NCBI GenBank assembly: GCA_029098225.1
Contig: JAQXNX010000003.1
Coordinates: 119,203 to 183,202 of the forward strand
DNA length: 64,000 nucleotides
From: Spirochaetales bacterium
GTDB lineage: Bacteria; Spirochaetota; Spirochaetia; Treponematales; Treponemataceae
Reading direction: 5' to 3'
Numbering within the stretch: position 1 is the stretch's first letter; each line of letters opens with the position of its first letter. Shown one piece after another: positions 45,648-55,107 of this stretch. The notes under the pieces were generated by a model that searched no databases, was not told the origin of the DNA, and saw only the letters and a program-made list of their open reading frames with translations. Made by a program: the position numbers and the translations under genes.

Positions 45648-46198
45648 TTAGTTCAAAAGGAAAACTTAAAGGACTTGTTACTGTAACAGTACGCGATTGT
45701 AACGGGCATGTAAAATATTATAAGAATGGCTTCTGGCGTTCGCTTTTCAGAATGAAAGAGCGGCCAATGATTACAAAGCATCATAATACGATTACTACAA
45801 TCGGCGACAATCTGATTGCTGACCTGATGATTAGTAATCCTACTCAGAACAAGGTAGATGCTACTAACGGCTATATGCTTGTGGGAACCGGCTGGACAGG
45901 TTCTACTCCTAAGAGTAATACCACTGTAAATACTGCAACCGGAACTTATAAAAAGCTTGATACCGGCTTTCCAAAAATCAAGGGAACCTTTGGAGCAACA
46001 AACGGCAACGTAGTTTTATATCGCGCGAGCTTTGCTGCCGGAGATTTGAACGCAAACGGAATTAACGAGGTTGCTTTAATGAATGGGAATACAGCAGCTG
46101 CAAAGTGTCTGGCTTATGCTCAGATTACGCCAAGCGTTAACGTTACTTCTGCAGACAGCCTTCAGATTGACTGGCAGATTACTGTAAGCGGTTCTTGA
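45644..46198 (+). CDS. Tail fibre-type structural protein
   Basis: A 184-residue protein. KHHNTITTIGDNLIADLMIS followed by GYMLVGTGWTGSTPKSNTT is a pattern common in phage fibre or appendage proteins (an N-terminal helix, then a Gly-x-Gly strand carrying a lattice-like domain). The C-terminus is beta-rich (ALMNGNTAAAKCLAYAQITP). It overlaps the previous gene by 4 bp. Likely part of the host-contact apparatus. Confidence 0.6.
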   Translation: MISSKGKLKGLVTVTVRDCNGHVKYYKNGFWRSLFRMKERPMITKHHNTITTIGDNLIADLMISNPTQNKVDATNGYMLVGTGWTGSTPKSNTTVNTATGTYKKLDTGFPKIKGTFGATNGNVVLYRASFAAGDLNANGINEVALMNGNTAAAKCLAYAQITPSVNVTSADSLQIDWQITVSGS

Positions 46199-46199
46199 T

Positions 46200-47318
46200 A
46201 TGAGTAATTCAATTGTTGGCAACAATGGAGCTCCGCAGGATATTCTGACCTGGTATGAAGTTGAAATTGATGATGATGAATACGAGGAAATGGAAGGTGA
46301 AATTGTTGATGAAGAGGATATGATTGGATACAGAGCAATCTGTCCGAAGAACTCTAATTCAACAACCGTAACCATTTACTTCTATTATCATGCTCCGACT
46401 TCTGAATGGTTCTGGGATTATATGTACGGCATGGATTACAAGCCTTATATTCCACTTGTTTTTGCAGCTGATGCAAACTGGAATCTTACAGAATGTCTTA
46501 ATGCCTCTTACTATGAAACTTCACTTACAGGTCAATCTAATGGCTGGAAAGCTTTTAATGTAAATCTTAAAAGAAAGCTTGTTGAAGGTGAAAGAATATT
46601 CTTTGGCCTTTATTCAGATATTTTCGGCTATGTTGCTACAGGTGAAATTGAAGATGCAAATACAACTATGTGTTACTTCTACTGGACTAGGGCAAGGCGA
46701 CGTGATTATGCTTCGCAGCTTGCCTATGTAAGTTCTCCGGATTTTATTGGCCAGCAAAGAAATATTTTTTCTGACTGGGAAATATGTATTTACCTGCAGT
46801 ATGAAAATGAACCGGATGGAATTTTTTATACCCGGTCTGTGCTTGGAAATGTTGGAGCCAGCGGAGCTTTTACAGGTCGTAGCCTTGGTGCTAAAAGAAC
46901 TATGCTTAGGACTCTGACTTTGAATGATTCTTCTTCCAGAAGACTTTGGAAGATTATTACAAAAACTGAGACTCTTGGAGCAACGGATATTGCAGGTAAG
47001 CTTCTTTTGCTTATCCGCGGCTGCTTTAGTTCTCCTTCAATGGCAGACACTGCAGAAAGAAAAGTCTGCTATCGCAAGGTTATAGAAAATACTTTTGAGA
47101 ATGAAGAAAGTCTTAGCCGGCTTGGGGAAAGCTTTAGAAGCTTTGAGGATGAGCTTTTAGTTAGTGAGATTCCTTTTGCTTCGCGTTTGTTTTACAGAGC
47201 GGTTGAAAGCTTTATGAGTTTTTGGGATTGGCTACGCGGGAAAATCAGGGAAGCTAATAATGTTTTGACTTTGTACTGTCCGATTGCGGATGAGATTACT
47301 TTGGACTGTAAGATATGA
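46200..47318 (+). CDS. Putative virion protein of unknown function
   Basis: A 372-residue protein beginning one base after the preceding stop. An acidic patch (YEVEIDDDEYEEMEGEIVDEE) is followed by beta-rich sequence with many aromatic residues (TIYFYYHAPTSEWFWDYMYG) and a helical C-terminus. No catalytic motif is seen. The position between two fibre-like genes suggests a tail tip or appendage role. Not recognised. Confidence 0.5.
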   Translation: MSNSIVGNNGAPQDILTWYEVEIDDDEYEEMEGEIVDEEDMIGYRAICPKNSNSTTVTIYFYYHAPTSEWFWDYMYGMDYKPYIPLVFAADANWNLTECLNASYYETSLTGQSNGWKAFNVNLKRKLVEGERIFFGLYSDIFGYVATGEIEDANTTMCYFYWTRARRRDYASQLAYVSSPDFIGQQRNIFSDWEICIYLQYENEPDGIFYTRSVLGNVGASGAFTGRSLGAKRTMLRTLTLNDSSSRRLWKIITKTETLGATDIAGKLLLLIRGCFSSPSMADTAERKVCYRKVIENTFENEESLSRLGESFRSFEDELLVSEIPFASRLFYRAVESFMSFWDWLRGKIREANNVLTLYCPIADEITLDCKI

Positions 47319-47611
47319 AATATATTTTTAGAGCTAGAAGCAAGTTAAGAATTCTTATTGATACTCATTGTGATTTATCGGGCTATGAGGATGTTAAAAT
47401 CTGGGCTCGTAAGCCTGATGGAAATGTGGTTAACTTTCCGGCGGTTGTAAAGGATGAGGAAAAAGGAATCATCTTTTATGACGTGGTGGATGAAAATGAT
47501 ATTGATAAAAGTGGCTGGTGGACCTTCTGGCCAGAGGTTATTTTTGATGATGACAGGACAGCCTGCGGAAGAGCCCGCGAAATATTTGTACACGAACCGG
47601 GGGCAAAATGA
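47315..47611 (+). CDS. Small beta-rich virion-type protein
   Basis: A 98-residue protein with an immunoglobulin-like strand pattern (LRILIDTHCDLSGYEDVKIW, VVNFPAVVKDEEKGIIFYDV, GWWTFWPEVIFDDD). That resembles the N-terminal domain of BppU-type baseplate or fibre-attachment proteins. It overlaps both neighbours by 4 bp. The call is tentative. Confidence 0.5.
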   Translation: MKYIFRARSKLRILIDTHCDLSGYEDVKIWARKPDGNVVNFPAVVKDEEKGIIFYDVVDENDIDKSGWWTFWPEVIFDDDRTACGRAREIFVHEPGAK

Positions 47612-47949
47612 AGCGACGTTTTCAGGTTCCTCAAAATTATGTGCCTTCTGATATAAGGGCAGATGCAAAGGATTTTTTTGTTTCGATTCGGGATGATGTT
47701 ACGATTTACAAAAAGTTTAAGTGTTTTCCTGATGTGAAGCAGAATGAGGAAGCTGATAAGTTTGTGGCCTGGTGGGACTTTGAGCGCTTTGCAGATAATC
47801 CCATGTCGCTCATTTTGATACAAGAAAAGCTTACAGAAATCCTTAAAACTATTACTTCGAGTAATCTGATAGATGGATATGAGCAGCTGCAGTATAAGCT
47901 GATTTTGTTTTACAGGCTTTTGAAAGCGAATGGTTATATAAATGAATGA
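47608..47949 (+). CDS. Small hypothetical protein before the helicase
   Basis: A 113-residue cytoplasmic protein, N-terminal part basic (MKRRFQVPQNYVPSDIRADAK), remainder helical (PMSLILIQEKLTEILKTITS). It overlaps the fibre-like gene by 4 bp and the helicase gene by 8 bp, so it is co-translated with both. It could be the last virion gene or a helicase partner. Not recognised. Confidence 0.45.
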   Translation: MKRRFQVPQNYVPSDIRADAKDFFVSIRDDVTIYKKFKCFPDVKQNEEADKFVAWWDFERFADNPMSLILIQEKLTEILKTITSSNLIDGYEQLQYKLILFYRLLKANGYINE

Positions 47950-49387
47950 CACTGAATTTTCTAAAAATGAAAGAGCTGTCCTCGAACAGATTGGCCTTGA
48001 AATGAAGGCTAATAAATACGTAAGCGGTGAAATGCAGTTTACGGATTTGACAAATACACTTTATTTTTTGAGGGCTTATCAGGATAAAATCCGCTATTGT
48101 ATTACCTGGGATAAGTTTCTTGTCTGGAACGGGACCAACTGGGAGATTGATTACAGGGGCTTTGTTCAGGAACGTATTCCGATTTTTATTCACCAGATGT
48201 ACAGGATTCAGCGCTTTATTCCTGACAGAATTATGAAGCAGGATTTTGAAAAGCATCTTATTAAAAGTGAAAGCTTCCGGCGCATTCAGGCAATTGTTGG
48301 ACTTTTGAAAATGCGGCCGGAAATCAAGACGATTGAAAAAGAGTTTGATACGGATAACTATCTTTTTAATGTTGAAGGACTGACTCTGAATCTGAAAACC
48401 GGAAAAGCTAAAGAGCCGAATATCAAGCATCTTATTACTAAGAAAAGCAATTTTATTTATGACAAGGTGGCGGACTGTCCGACCTGGAAAACTTTTTTGA
48501 TGCAGATTTTTGCTAAGGATATGCAGCTGATTCGTTTTATTCAGAAGGCCTGCGGCTATGCTTTGAGCGGTGATGTCAGCGAACAGTGTCTTTTTATATT
48601 GTTTGGAACTGGTGCTAATGGTAAATCAACCTTTTTAAATGTGCTGCTTGAGCTTTTTGGTGACTACGGCTGCAGCACTGGTATTGAAACCTTTATCAAA
48701 AAAAATAAGGAACAGAGCAACGACCTGGCACGTCTTAAGGGTTCAAGACTTGTTACTACCAGCGAGATTGAACAGGGAATCCCGATGAGTGAAAGCCTGA
48801 TTAAAAGTGTTACGGGAGAAGATTCGCTGACGGCGCGCTTTTTGTACGGCGAGTATTTTTCTTTTAAGCCGACCTTTAAGATTTTTATGGCGACTAACCA
48901 TAAACCGAAAATTCGCGGAGCTGATAACGGTATCTGGCGGCGTATTAAAATGATTCCTTTTGATGTAACGATTCCACCGGAACAGAGGGATAAAAATCTT
49001 ACTGAAAAGCTGATTGCGGAAAATGCCGGAATTTTGAACTGGCTTATTCAGGGCTATGCGATGTGGAAAAAGGAAGGTCTTGGAGATGCGGATGCGGTTA
49101 GCAAGGCTAACGAGGAGTATAGAATGGATATGGATGCGGTAGGAACTTTTGTAAATGACTGTCTTGAAATTGACGGCTCTTTGAGCTGGCGACTTCATAC
49201 TAAGATTTTGTATGAGACTTATATCAAGTGGTGCAATAAAAATAATGAGAGGGTTATGTCTCAAAAGTGGCTGGGCTTAAGAATGAGCGAGAAAGGTTTT
49301 AAGAGGTTGAGCACTAACGGACAGCGGGTGTGGCTGGGGCTGAATGTGAAAGTGGAATGGAGAGGCGAAGAGAAAAAGAAGTGGTAG
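47942..49387 (+). CDS. D5/P4-type superfamily 3 helicase (primase-associated)
   Basis: A 481-residue replication protein. Residues about 100-180 fit the D5_N region. The SF3 helicase core has Walker A FGTGANGKSTFLN, Walker B-like RLVTTSEIEQ and sensor ATNHKP, then NGIWRRIKMIPFD. An N-terminal primase domain of the P4 type is not evident, so the protein may be helicase only. Enzymes of this family start replication of phages, plasmids and satellites. It follows the virion genes directly rather than lying in an early region. Confidence 0.85.
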   Translation: MNDTEFSKNERAVLEQIGLEMKANKYVSGEMQFTDLTNTLYFLRAYQDKIRYCITWDKFLVWNGTNWEIDYRGFVQERIPIFIHQMYRIQRFIPDRIMKQDFEKHLIKSESFRRIQAIVGLLKMRPEIKTIEKEFDTDNYLFNVEGLTLNLKTGKAKEPNIKHLITKKSNFIYDKVADCPTWKTFLMQIFAKDMQLIRFIQKACGYALSGDVSEQCLFILFGTGANGKSTFLNVLLELFGDYGCSTGIETFIKKNKEQSNDLARLKGSRLVTTSEIEQGIPMSESLIKSVTGEDSLTARFLYGEYFSFKPTFKIFMATNHKPKIRGADNGIWRRIKMIPFDVTIPPEQRDKNLTEKLIAENAGILNWLIQGYAMWKKEGLGDADAVSKANEEYRMDMDAVGTFVNDCLEIDGSLSWRLHTKILYETYIKWCNKNNERVMSQKWLGLRMSEKGFKRLSTNGQRVWLGLNVKVEWRGEEKKKW

Positions 49388-49396
49388 GTGGTTATT

Positions 49397-49600
49397 ATGC
49401 ATTGTGAAGATTTACACGCATTTGACGGTATGAGACGTGGCGAGTTTAAGACAAGTTATGAATATCCAGGAGACAGGATAACCTGCAGGTTTATTGGATT
49501 TGTTGATATTTCTGATGGCATTGCTGCCTGTGAGTTTGAAAAGGAACTGGAGCAGTTTATTAACAGGTATGAGAAACAAGGAGTTTTGGGATTCAAATAA
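49397..49600 (+). CDS. Small hypothetical protein after the helicase
   Basis: A 67-residue protein starting MHCEDLHAFDGMRRGEFKTS. The ATG at 49397 is chosen because TAGGTGG lies just upstream; a GTG at 49388 is in frame. A compact mixed fold is likely (TCRFIGFVDISDGIAACEFE). It ends the long rightward run of genes. Not recognised. Confidence 0.45.
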   Translation: MHCEDLHAFDGMRRGEFKTSYEYPGDRITCRFIGFVDISDGIAACEFEKELEQFINRYEKQGVLGFK

Positions 49601-49624
49601 AAAAGCTCACCAAAATTGGTGAGC
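49597..49624 (-). terminator. Terminator for the leftward repressor transcript
   Basis: GCTCACCAA (49605-49613) and TTGGTGAGC (49616-49624) form a 9-bp stem. On the minus strand it is followed by a run of Ts (plus-strand As at 49597-49604), so it terminates leftward transcription from the XRE gene. Confidence 0.75.
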
Positions 49625-49638
49625 CTTGAATGTTCTAT

Positions 49639-49776
49639 TTTCTGTAATTGATAGCGGCAGTTACAGAAAGCCTTGAACACTACCTGTCGATCTGGTTAGG
49701 TATTTATATTTTAGTATGGATTAGATTATTGGTCAATTTATAATTTGCTGATTGGTTATTGCTGATTGGTTATTGC
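49639..49776. repeat. Inverted and tandem repeats between helicase and repressor
   Basis: TTTCTGTAA (49639-49647) is mirrored by TTACAGAAA (49661-49669), and the word GCCTTGAA is repeated at 49623 and 49670. A 14-bp unit TGCTGATTGGTTAT is present twice in tandem (49746-49773). The 255-bp gap has no gene. Repeats beside an SF3 helicase gene and a repressor may be origin iterons or operators. Confidence 0.45.
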
Positions 49777-49855
49777 AAAAGGCTTTCCCCGATAGCGAGG
49801 GCTTACCCCTTGGCAAATCGGAGAGAGTTTGGAGGCTGATTACAAGTACAATAAA

Positions 49856-50194
49856 CTATTCTTTGTCAGTTTTTTGTTTAAATACTTCCTCGTATGAATG
49901 TTCAATAATCTTTTCAATTTGATTCATGAGTTTTTCTTTTAATGCGGAAGATTCTTCTTCATAAAGTAAAGTATCTTTTGTAGGAAGGAATAATTTATAA
50001 ATATCAATGCCTAATACTTCTGCTATTTTGCAAAGGTTTTCATCACTGGTCCAGACTCTACAACTTTCTACACTGGCAATTGTTTGAAAACCAATACCTG
50101 TTTTTTCAGATAAATCTGCCTGAGTGTATCCTTTGGATTTTCTGTAAGTTTTAATATTTGAAGAAATTCTTCTTTTTAGTTCATCTTTTGTCAT
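49856..50194 (-). CDS. XRE-family transcriptional regulator
   Basis: A 112-residue protein with an N-terminal Cro/CI-type HTH (IKTYRKSKGYTQADLSEKTGIGFQTIASVE) and a charged helical tail for dimerisation. No protease domain is present. It is read leftwards, away from the toxin-like cassette that starts at 50315, so it is placed to repress either that cassette or the element's own genes. A 120-bp A+T-rich divergent promoter region lies between. Confidence 0.82.
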   Translation of the reverse strand: MTKDELKRRISSNIKTYRKSKGYTQADLSEKTGIGFQTIASVESCRVWTSDENLCKIAEVLGIDIYKLFLPTKDTLLYEEESSALKEKLMNQIEKIIEHSYEEVFKQKTDKE

Positions 50195-50314
50195 AAAAGT
50201 ATAATAAATATCATAAATTAAGTGTTTATCAGTAGTTTAAATACTAAAATGTGTTATAATTAAATTATATCATAGTTTTATAAAATTTGTAGGATATAAA
50301 AAGGATAATATACA

Positions 50315-50944
50315 ATGAATTATAAAAAATCAACAATAAAAGTCTTTGAATACGTTAACAAAGTCAAAGACCTAAAAAAGAAGAAGAAGTCTTCTTCTGT
50401 TCCAGTTCAGAAAATCCGATTAGACGAACAAACAAGAAATGACTTTGAACTGGAACATGATACAAGACTGAATGATCCGTATATTTACCTTGATCCTGAT
50501 GATAGTTTCCGCAACAGATCTTTTTTACTGGCATACGCATTATCCAATCAAATCCACATCAAAAAAAGCAAATATAACCCTGGTTCCACAGAAACAAAAG
50601 CAATTCTTGAGCATGAATTAACACATGTACAGCAATATTCAGAAGGACGCGATAACGAATCTGTAGATGAACTTGAGCTTGAAGCAACTCTTAATGAAAA
50701 CAGACACTTAAGAAATGGCGAAGAAGTAAAATATATTGAATATGCACCTGGAAAATACTGCCAGACAACAATATCTGAATACAAAAGATTCTTGGCCGGT
50801 ATAGCTGACGACTTTGAATCTAAAGTCTTGAGTAAAATAAACATGCTCAGTGAAGAAAAACAGTTAGAGCTGCTTATTGAACTTGAAGAATGGTCTAACC
50901 GATATGATTCTGACAAATTCTTTGACATCGAAAGGTGGTATTAA
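50315..50944 (+). CDS. DUF4157-like metallopeptidase-type protein
   Basis: A 209-residue protein with a zinc-metallopeptidase motif HELTHVQQY (HExxH) in the helix EAILEHELTHVQQYSEGRDN, preceded by KYNPGSTETKA, in the manner of DUF4157 domains. An upstream Lys-rich stretch and a C-terminal helix frame it. DUF4157 domains often precede toxin or contractile-injection cargo. It is the first of four adjacent genes (50315-53827) read together, A+T-rich and unlike the virion genes. Confidence 0.65.
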   Translation: MNYKKSTIKVFEYVNKVKDLKKKKKSSSVPVQKIRLDEQTRNDFELEHDTRLNDPYIYLDPDDSFRNRSFLLAYALSNQIHIKKSKYNPGSTETKAILEHELTHVQQYSEGRDNESVDELELEATLNENRHLRNGEEVKYIEYAPGKYCQTTISEYKRFLAGIADDFESKVLSKINMLSEEKQLELLIELEEWSNRYDSDKFFDIERWY

Positions 50945-50945
50945 T

Positions 50946-51149
50946 ATGACTGATGAAGAAAAAATGCAGAGGATGAATGCAAATTATGAGCACGATAAGG
51001 CACAGCTTACCAGAGATGAAATGAAGTTTGGTAACATGAATTATTATCTTAAAAAAGAAGAATATATCAAAAAGCATCTTTGGAAAACTGCAGAACAATT
51101 CCGTTCTGACATAATTGAAGCAATGAAGAAAAAGATACGAGGTTATTAA
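50946..51149 (+). CDS. Small charged protein in the toxin-like cassette
   Basis: A 67-residue helical, highly charged protein (MTDEEKMQRMNANYEHDKAQ...). It starts one base after the metallopeptidase-like stop and ends directly before the next ATG. It could be an adaptor, chaperone or immunity protein; nothing in the sequence decides. Not recognised. Confidence 0.5.
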   Translation: MTDEEKMQRMNANYEHDKAQLTRDEMKFGNMNYYLKKEEYIKKHLWKTAEQFRSDIIEAMKKKIRGY

Positions 51150-52940
51150 ATGAGCGAAGATACAACCACTATCACACGAGACAGAGCTATAACTTTAATT
51201 AATGACTCTATAGAAAACTTTGCAACTTATTATGACAGTTACTGTTGTGATAATCGGGATTCCTTAAGCGATGAAGAAAGAGAGCTGTATCAGGAAATGT
51301 CAGAAGTAACATACATTCTTAGAAATGATGCTGATTACGCAAACGATCTTAAAATTATGCCGTTGGAACATCTTACCCAATTTCTTTATATGTGCAAGGA
51401 AATGGTTGAAAACAATGATTTGTTTACAAAGTACAGTTATCCAAAAGGGAATATTTTAATTGTTGAAAATGAACACTCAAATCCTGAATTAATCGAAAAA
51501 GCTCTTGAAAGTCTGGAACAGCATGGAGATGAACGAATTAAAAATGCTATAAAAGAATATCATGCTGGAGACAGACCAATTAGATTCTCAAAAATGCCTG
51601 AAAATCAGAATGGTTTAACTTATCGTATCAATGATAAATATTCTCATTTTGTAACTGAAAACTTAATGCAAGATACACCAGAAAATCAGATTCAGGTAGC
51701 AATTACCCTTGCTCATGAGTTTAAGAGAAATGCTGCTACAGATTCTATTGAAGGTGAAACAAGAGAAATTGTATTGGAAGATACAAAAATCATTGAATCT
51801 TTTGCAAATACTTATGGAGAAGAAATCTATCAAAAGTTCCCAGAATATGGAATTCTCCATTATATTAAAAAGATTTTTGGAGAAACCGAACTTCAAGATT
51901 TTGCAGACTTTGCTTTTGATTCTACAGGAAATTACTGGAAGGTAAACTCAGCTGGTGATTTGATAGATGATGGTAATACAACTAAAGTATTTGATAAAGA
52001 CGGAAATGAACAAGAACTTAATTTTAATAGTGAACATACAGGACGACAGGGAACTTTGGAAAAATGGCTTGGAGTAGATAATGCGTTCTTATCATTGATG
52101 AGACCTGCAGGTTATGTATGGGATAATAAAGATGGAAAATGGGCTGTAAAGCCAGAACAAATAAAATTTGACAAAATTGAAGAAGCTCACAGTACTGGCA
52201 AAATCACAGATGAACAGTTTAATATGATAAAGATAGCTGCAGGTTTATTATCAAAAAATGATGATACAGAATCTGAAAAAGAAAATATATTTATGAAATT
52301 CCTAAAAGAATTTTATGATAAAAATATAAAAAATAATTTTATAAATATTGCTTTTAAATGGCTTAATAATAAAATTCAGGAAAGTAAAAATAATAAAAAC
52401 AATGTTGTAAATACCCCAGAAACAAATCTGGAAACTACATGCTTAAAACAACGACCTTTAGAAGAAAAATATGGCTACCCATATAATGCACCATCTTTTG
52501 GAAGTTTATGCTTGGCAACATCTATAATCAACTTGTATATTCTAGATGAAAATCTTTCGGAAGAAAATGTTGAAAAGTTTATGAATGAAGCAAAAGGAAA
52601 ATTTATAGCGTCAGATGGTAAAGTACTAAGTTTTGAAAAAATGTCTAAAAAACTTTCAGAATTATCTGGCGATGAAAAGTATTTTGATTATGTTTATTAT
52701 AATCCAGAAACAAAAACTTATTTAGATAAACAAAAGGCAATGTCAAAAGAGGATTTTATTAAGTCAGATTATGAATACGGTATAGGTGCGTATATACATT
52801 TAGATGAAGATCCAAATGATGAAAATATAACGATTGCTCATTATGAATTAATAAAACGTACTCCTTTTATGGAATATAATCCAGGAATAAGTGAATATCA
52901 GTTATTTGAAATATATCCTGTGAGTAAATATAAGAGGTAA
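51150..52940 (+). CDS. Large multi-domain protein with papain-like C-terminal domain (candidate effector)
   Basis: A 596-residue protein without a signal peptide. Residues about 130-240 look zinc-peptidase-like but degenerate (ITLAHEFKRNAATDSIEGETREI). The middle (about 255-330) has YWKVNSAGDLIDDGNTTKVF, a pattern like linkers in large polymorphic-toxin proteins. The C-terminal 150 residues suggest a papain-like fold: FGSLCLATSIINLY (cysteine helix) and NITIAHYELI (histidine strand). It could be an effector packed with or against the host. The function is inferred, not shown. Confidence 0.5.
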   Translation: MSEDTTTITRDRAITLINDSIENFATYYDSYCCDNRDSLSDEERELYQEMSEVTYILRNDADYANDLKIMPLEHLTQFLYMCKEMVENNDLFTKYSYPKGNILIVENEHSNPELIEKALESLEQHGDERIKNAIKEYHAGDRPIRFSKMPENQNGLTYRINDKYSHFVTENLMQDTPENQIQVAITLAHEFKRNAATDSIEGETREIVLEDTKIIESFANTYGEEIYQKFPEYGILHYIKKIFGETELQDFADFAFDSTGNYWKVNSAGDLIDDGNTTKVFDKDGNEQELNFNSEHTGRQGTLEKWLGVDNAFLSLMRPAGYVWDNKDGKWAVKPEQIKFDKIEEAHSTGKITDEQFNMIKIAAGLLSKNDDTESEKENIFMKFLKEFYDKNIKNNFINIAFKWLNNKIQESKNNKNNVVNTPETNLETTCLKQRPLEEKYGYPYNAPSFGSLCLATSIINLYILDENLSEENVEKFMNEAKGKFIASDGKVLSFEKMSKKLSELSGDEKYFDYVYYNPETKTYLDKQKAMSKEDFIKSDYEYGIGAYIHLDEDPNDENITIAHYELIKRTPFMEYNPGISEYQLFEIYPVSKYKR

Positions 52941-52945
52941 CTAGT

Positions 52946-53827
52946 ATGAAAAAAAAATTAGTATTTATCTTAAATCTATTTATTTTGAATCTTATCTTTG
53001 CAAAATCTCTCCAAAATAATGAAGTCTATGTCAAAGGCTCAAATATCAACATGAAACATTACATACAATTTTGCGATGAAACAAAAAGTATTAAAAATCT
53101 TTATGTACAAAAATATGAAGTAACCAGAAAAGAATTCGAAGAATACCTTGATTATTTTGGATATAACAAATTAAAAAAATATTCAAAGGACGGAGGCCTC
53201 TTTACATATAATAATATGATGCCTTATTCAGATTGTGCAGCAGTATTAATAACATTTTATGATGCATGTAAATATTGTAATTGGCGCAGTATGCAGGAAG
53301 GTTACGAACCCGCATATGAAATTCAAGGAGAATTGTCATTTGAAATAAATTATTTTCAATGGAAACAGGAAAATGGAGAATGGAGTTATTATATACCCAA
53401 AATGCCTGAAATAAGATTAAATGAAAAAGCAAATGGTTATCGTCTACCGACTATAAATGAATATTTTTATCTTCTTTTAGGTGGACAGGAAGGTATTGAT
53501 AATAAATGGTGGGAGCTTATCGATATTACTGAGTTTGAAGATTCAGAAAGACATTCAATAAAGAAAGTAGGAAGTTATAAACCAAATCCACTAGGACTAT
53601 ACGATATTCTTTCAAATGCATCTGAATGGTTATGGCATGAAAATTTATTATATGCAAGAGAAGATTCAATTAATTATTCAAAAAATGCAATTGGAATAAC
53701 TATAACAAAAGACAATAAAGCAAATTTTAATCTTAAAAAATATTTCAATGAAAAAAAGAAATTATCTCTAGTAAGTCCTCTAGAACGTTGGTTTATTGGT
53801 ATGCGTATGGTAAGAAATGCTGAGTAA
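52946..53827 (+). CDS. Secreted formylglycine-generating-enzyme-like (SUMF1) protein
   Basis: A 293-residue protein with a signal peptide (MKKKLVFILNLFILNLIFAKS). The SUMF1/FGE-sulfatase fold is recognised from YVQKYEVTRKEFEEYL, ACKYCNWRSMQEG, NGYRLPTINEY, NPLGLYDILSNASEWLWHE and the final GMRMVRN. The two active-site cysteines of true FGE are not evident, so it is probably a binding or structural C-type-lectin-like fold. Spirochaetes carry many such proteins. It lies 5 bp after the papain-like gene, so it is part of the cassette. Confidence 0.75.
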   Translation: MKKKLVFILNLFILNLIFAKSLQNNEVYVKGSNINMKHYIQFCDETKSIKNLYVQKYEVTRKEFEEYLDYFGYNKLKKYSKDGGLFTYNNMMPYSDCAAVLITFYDACKYCNWRSMQEGYEPAYEIQGELSFEINYFQWKQENGEWSYYIPKMPEIRLNEKANGYRLPTINEYFYLLLGGQEGIDNKWWELIDITEFEDSERHSIKKVGSYKPNPLGLYDILSNASEWLWHENLLYAREDSINYSKNAIGITITKDNKANFNLKKYFNEKKKLSLVSPLERWFIGMRMVRNAE

Positions 53828-53850
53828 TCAAAGATTTATTATATTTTTTT

Positions 53851-55107
53851 TCATTTTACAGCAGGTACTACATTAATATCCGTTGTAACATTCGGACTCA
53901 AATATCCTCTTTTCATCTGCCAGCCGTCTACTGTCCAGGATTTAGCGAGGGTTATTGAGCGGCGGCCATAGGTGTTTGTTATGTTGTCTACTGCATCCAT
54001 GAGTTTTCGTTTTTTTATGTCTTCCTTTGGATCTATCCAGAGCCAGCCTTGATATTGAGCGGGCATAATATCTAACAGAGTTACCATTATTACCTTGTAG
54101 CCGTAGCCCTGACGGTAAATGTGAGGGAGCGCAAGTCGTGCGGCATTTACTATATCCGGCGTATATGATGTAAGACGAGGAAGCTGAACTATTACACCGT
54201 TTGAATATTGGCTGTCGAGGTCGTCGCTATAATAGTTGCAGGTGGAAATTGTGACCTGTACGGCCTGGCATTCACAGTCCTGCTGGCGGAGCCTTTCTAC
54301 TGCAAGTTCTGTGTACTCAACTAAAGCACATTCAAGTGTTGCCAGGTCATAGACTTTTCTTGAGAATTGACGGCTTGAAGTTATTACTTCCTTTTTCTCT
54401 CTGACAACTTTATCTACTGAGCGGATGCCGTTGAGTTCCTGGACTGTTGCAAAGCCCTGGACTGTGAGTAAGCGTTTTGCATCGCATAGCGGCATGTGCT
54501 TTAGCATTAGTGCATTTTTGATTCCGTGAAGCTGCAGCTTTTGTGCACGTGCGGAACCGATTCCCCAGATGGTTCCACAGTCTACGGATTCGAGAAGGCT
54601 ATCTACTTCTGCAGGATTGTAAACAAAAACTCCGCCGTGTTCCTTGGCTTTTTTGTTGTAGAGTTTGGCCAATGTTTTAGTAGGTGCAGCTCCTACACAG
54701 ATTGGAATGCCGACCTCTTTTGCAATGCGGCGTTTGAGGTCGTGGCCGATTTCTTCATAGTCTTTTATGGACCAGTTGCATTTGTCAAAAAAGAGAAAGC
54801 TTTCATCGATTGAATATTCTTCAATGTCCGGAGCGTATTCCATATATATAGAAGTAATTCGCCGGCTTATGTCTGCATAGAGAGTGTAGTTACTTGAAAA
54901 GATTGTGATTCCTTTCCATTCGCAAATATCACGGACTTTGAAAAACGGGTCACCGCGTTTAATTCCGCAGGCTTTTGCTTCTTTGTTCAGTGCGATGATA
55001 ATTCCGTCATTGTTTGAAAGAACTGCTACCGGCTTGTTGCGTAAATCCGGACGGTAGATTTGTTCACAGGATGCATAAAAACTGTTGCCGTCTGCATGTA
55101 AAATCAT
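53851..55107 (-). CDS. umuC: Y-family DNA polymerase (UmuC-like)
   Basis: A 418-residue translesion polymerase. Catalytic residues appear in HADGNSFYASCEQ and YSIDESFLF. The palm, fingers and little-finger regions follow, and a DUF4113-type tail ends GYLSPNVTTDINVVPAVK. It overlaps the UmuD-like gene by 4 bp, the usual umuDC order. Element-borne umuDC may raise mutation or survival under DNA damage. Confidence 0.92.
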   Translation of the reverse strand: MILHADGNSFYASCEQIYRPDLRNKPVAVLSNNDGIIIALNKEAKACGIKRGDPFFKVRDICEWKGITIFSSNYTLYADISRRITSIYMEYAPDIEEYSIDESFLFFDKCNWSIKDYEEIGHDLKRRIAKEVGIPICVGAAPTKTLAKLYNKKAKEHGGVFVYNPAEVDSLLESVDCGTIWGIGSARAQKLQLHGIKNALMLKHMPLCDAKRLLTVQGFATVQELNGIRSVDKVVREKKEVITSSRQFSRKVYDLATLECALVEYTELAVERLRQQDCECQAVQVTISTCNYYSDDLDSQYSNGVIVQLPRLTSYTPDIVNAARLALPHIYRQGYGYKVIMVTLLDIMPAQYQGWLWIDPKEDIKKRKLMDAVDNITNTYGRRSITLAKSWTVDGWQMKRGYLSPNVTTDINVVPAVK

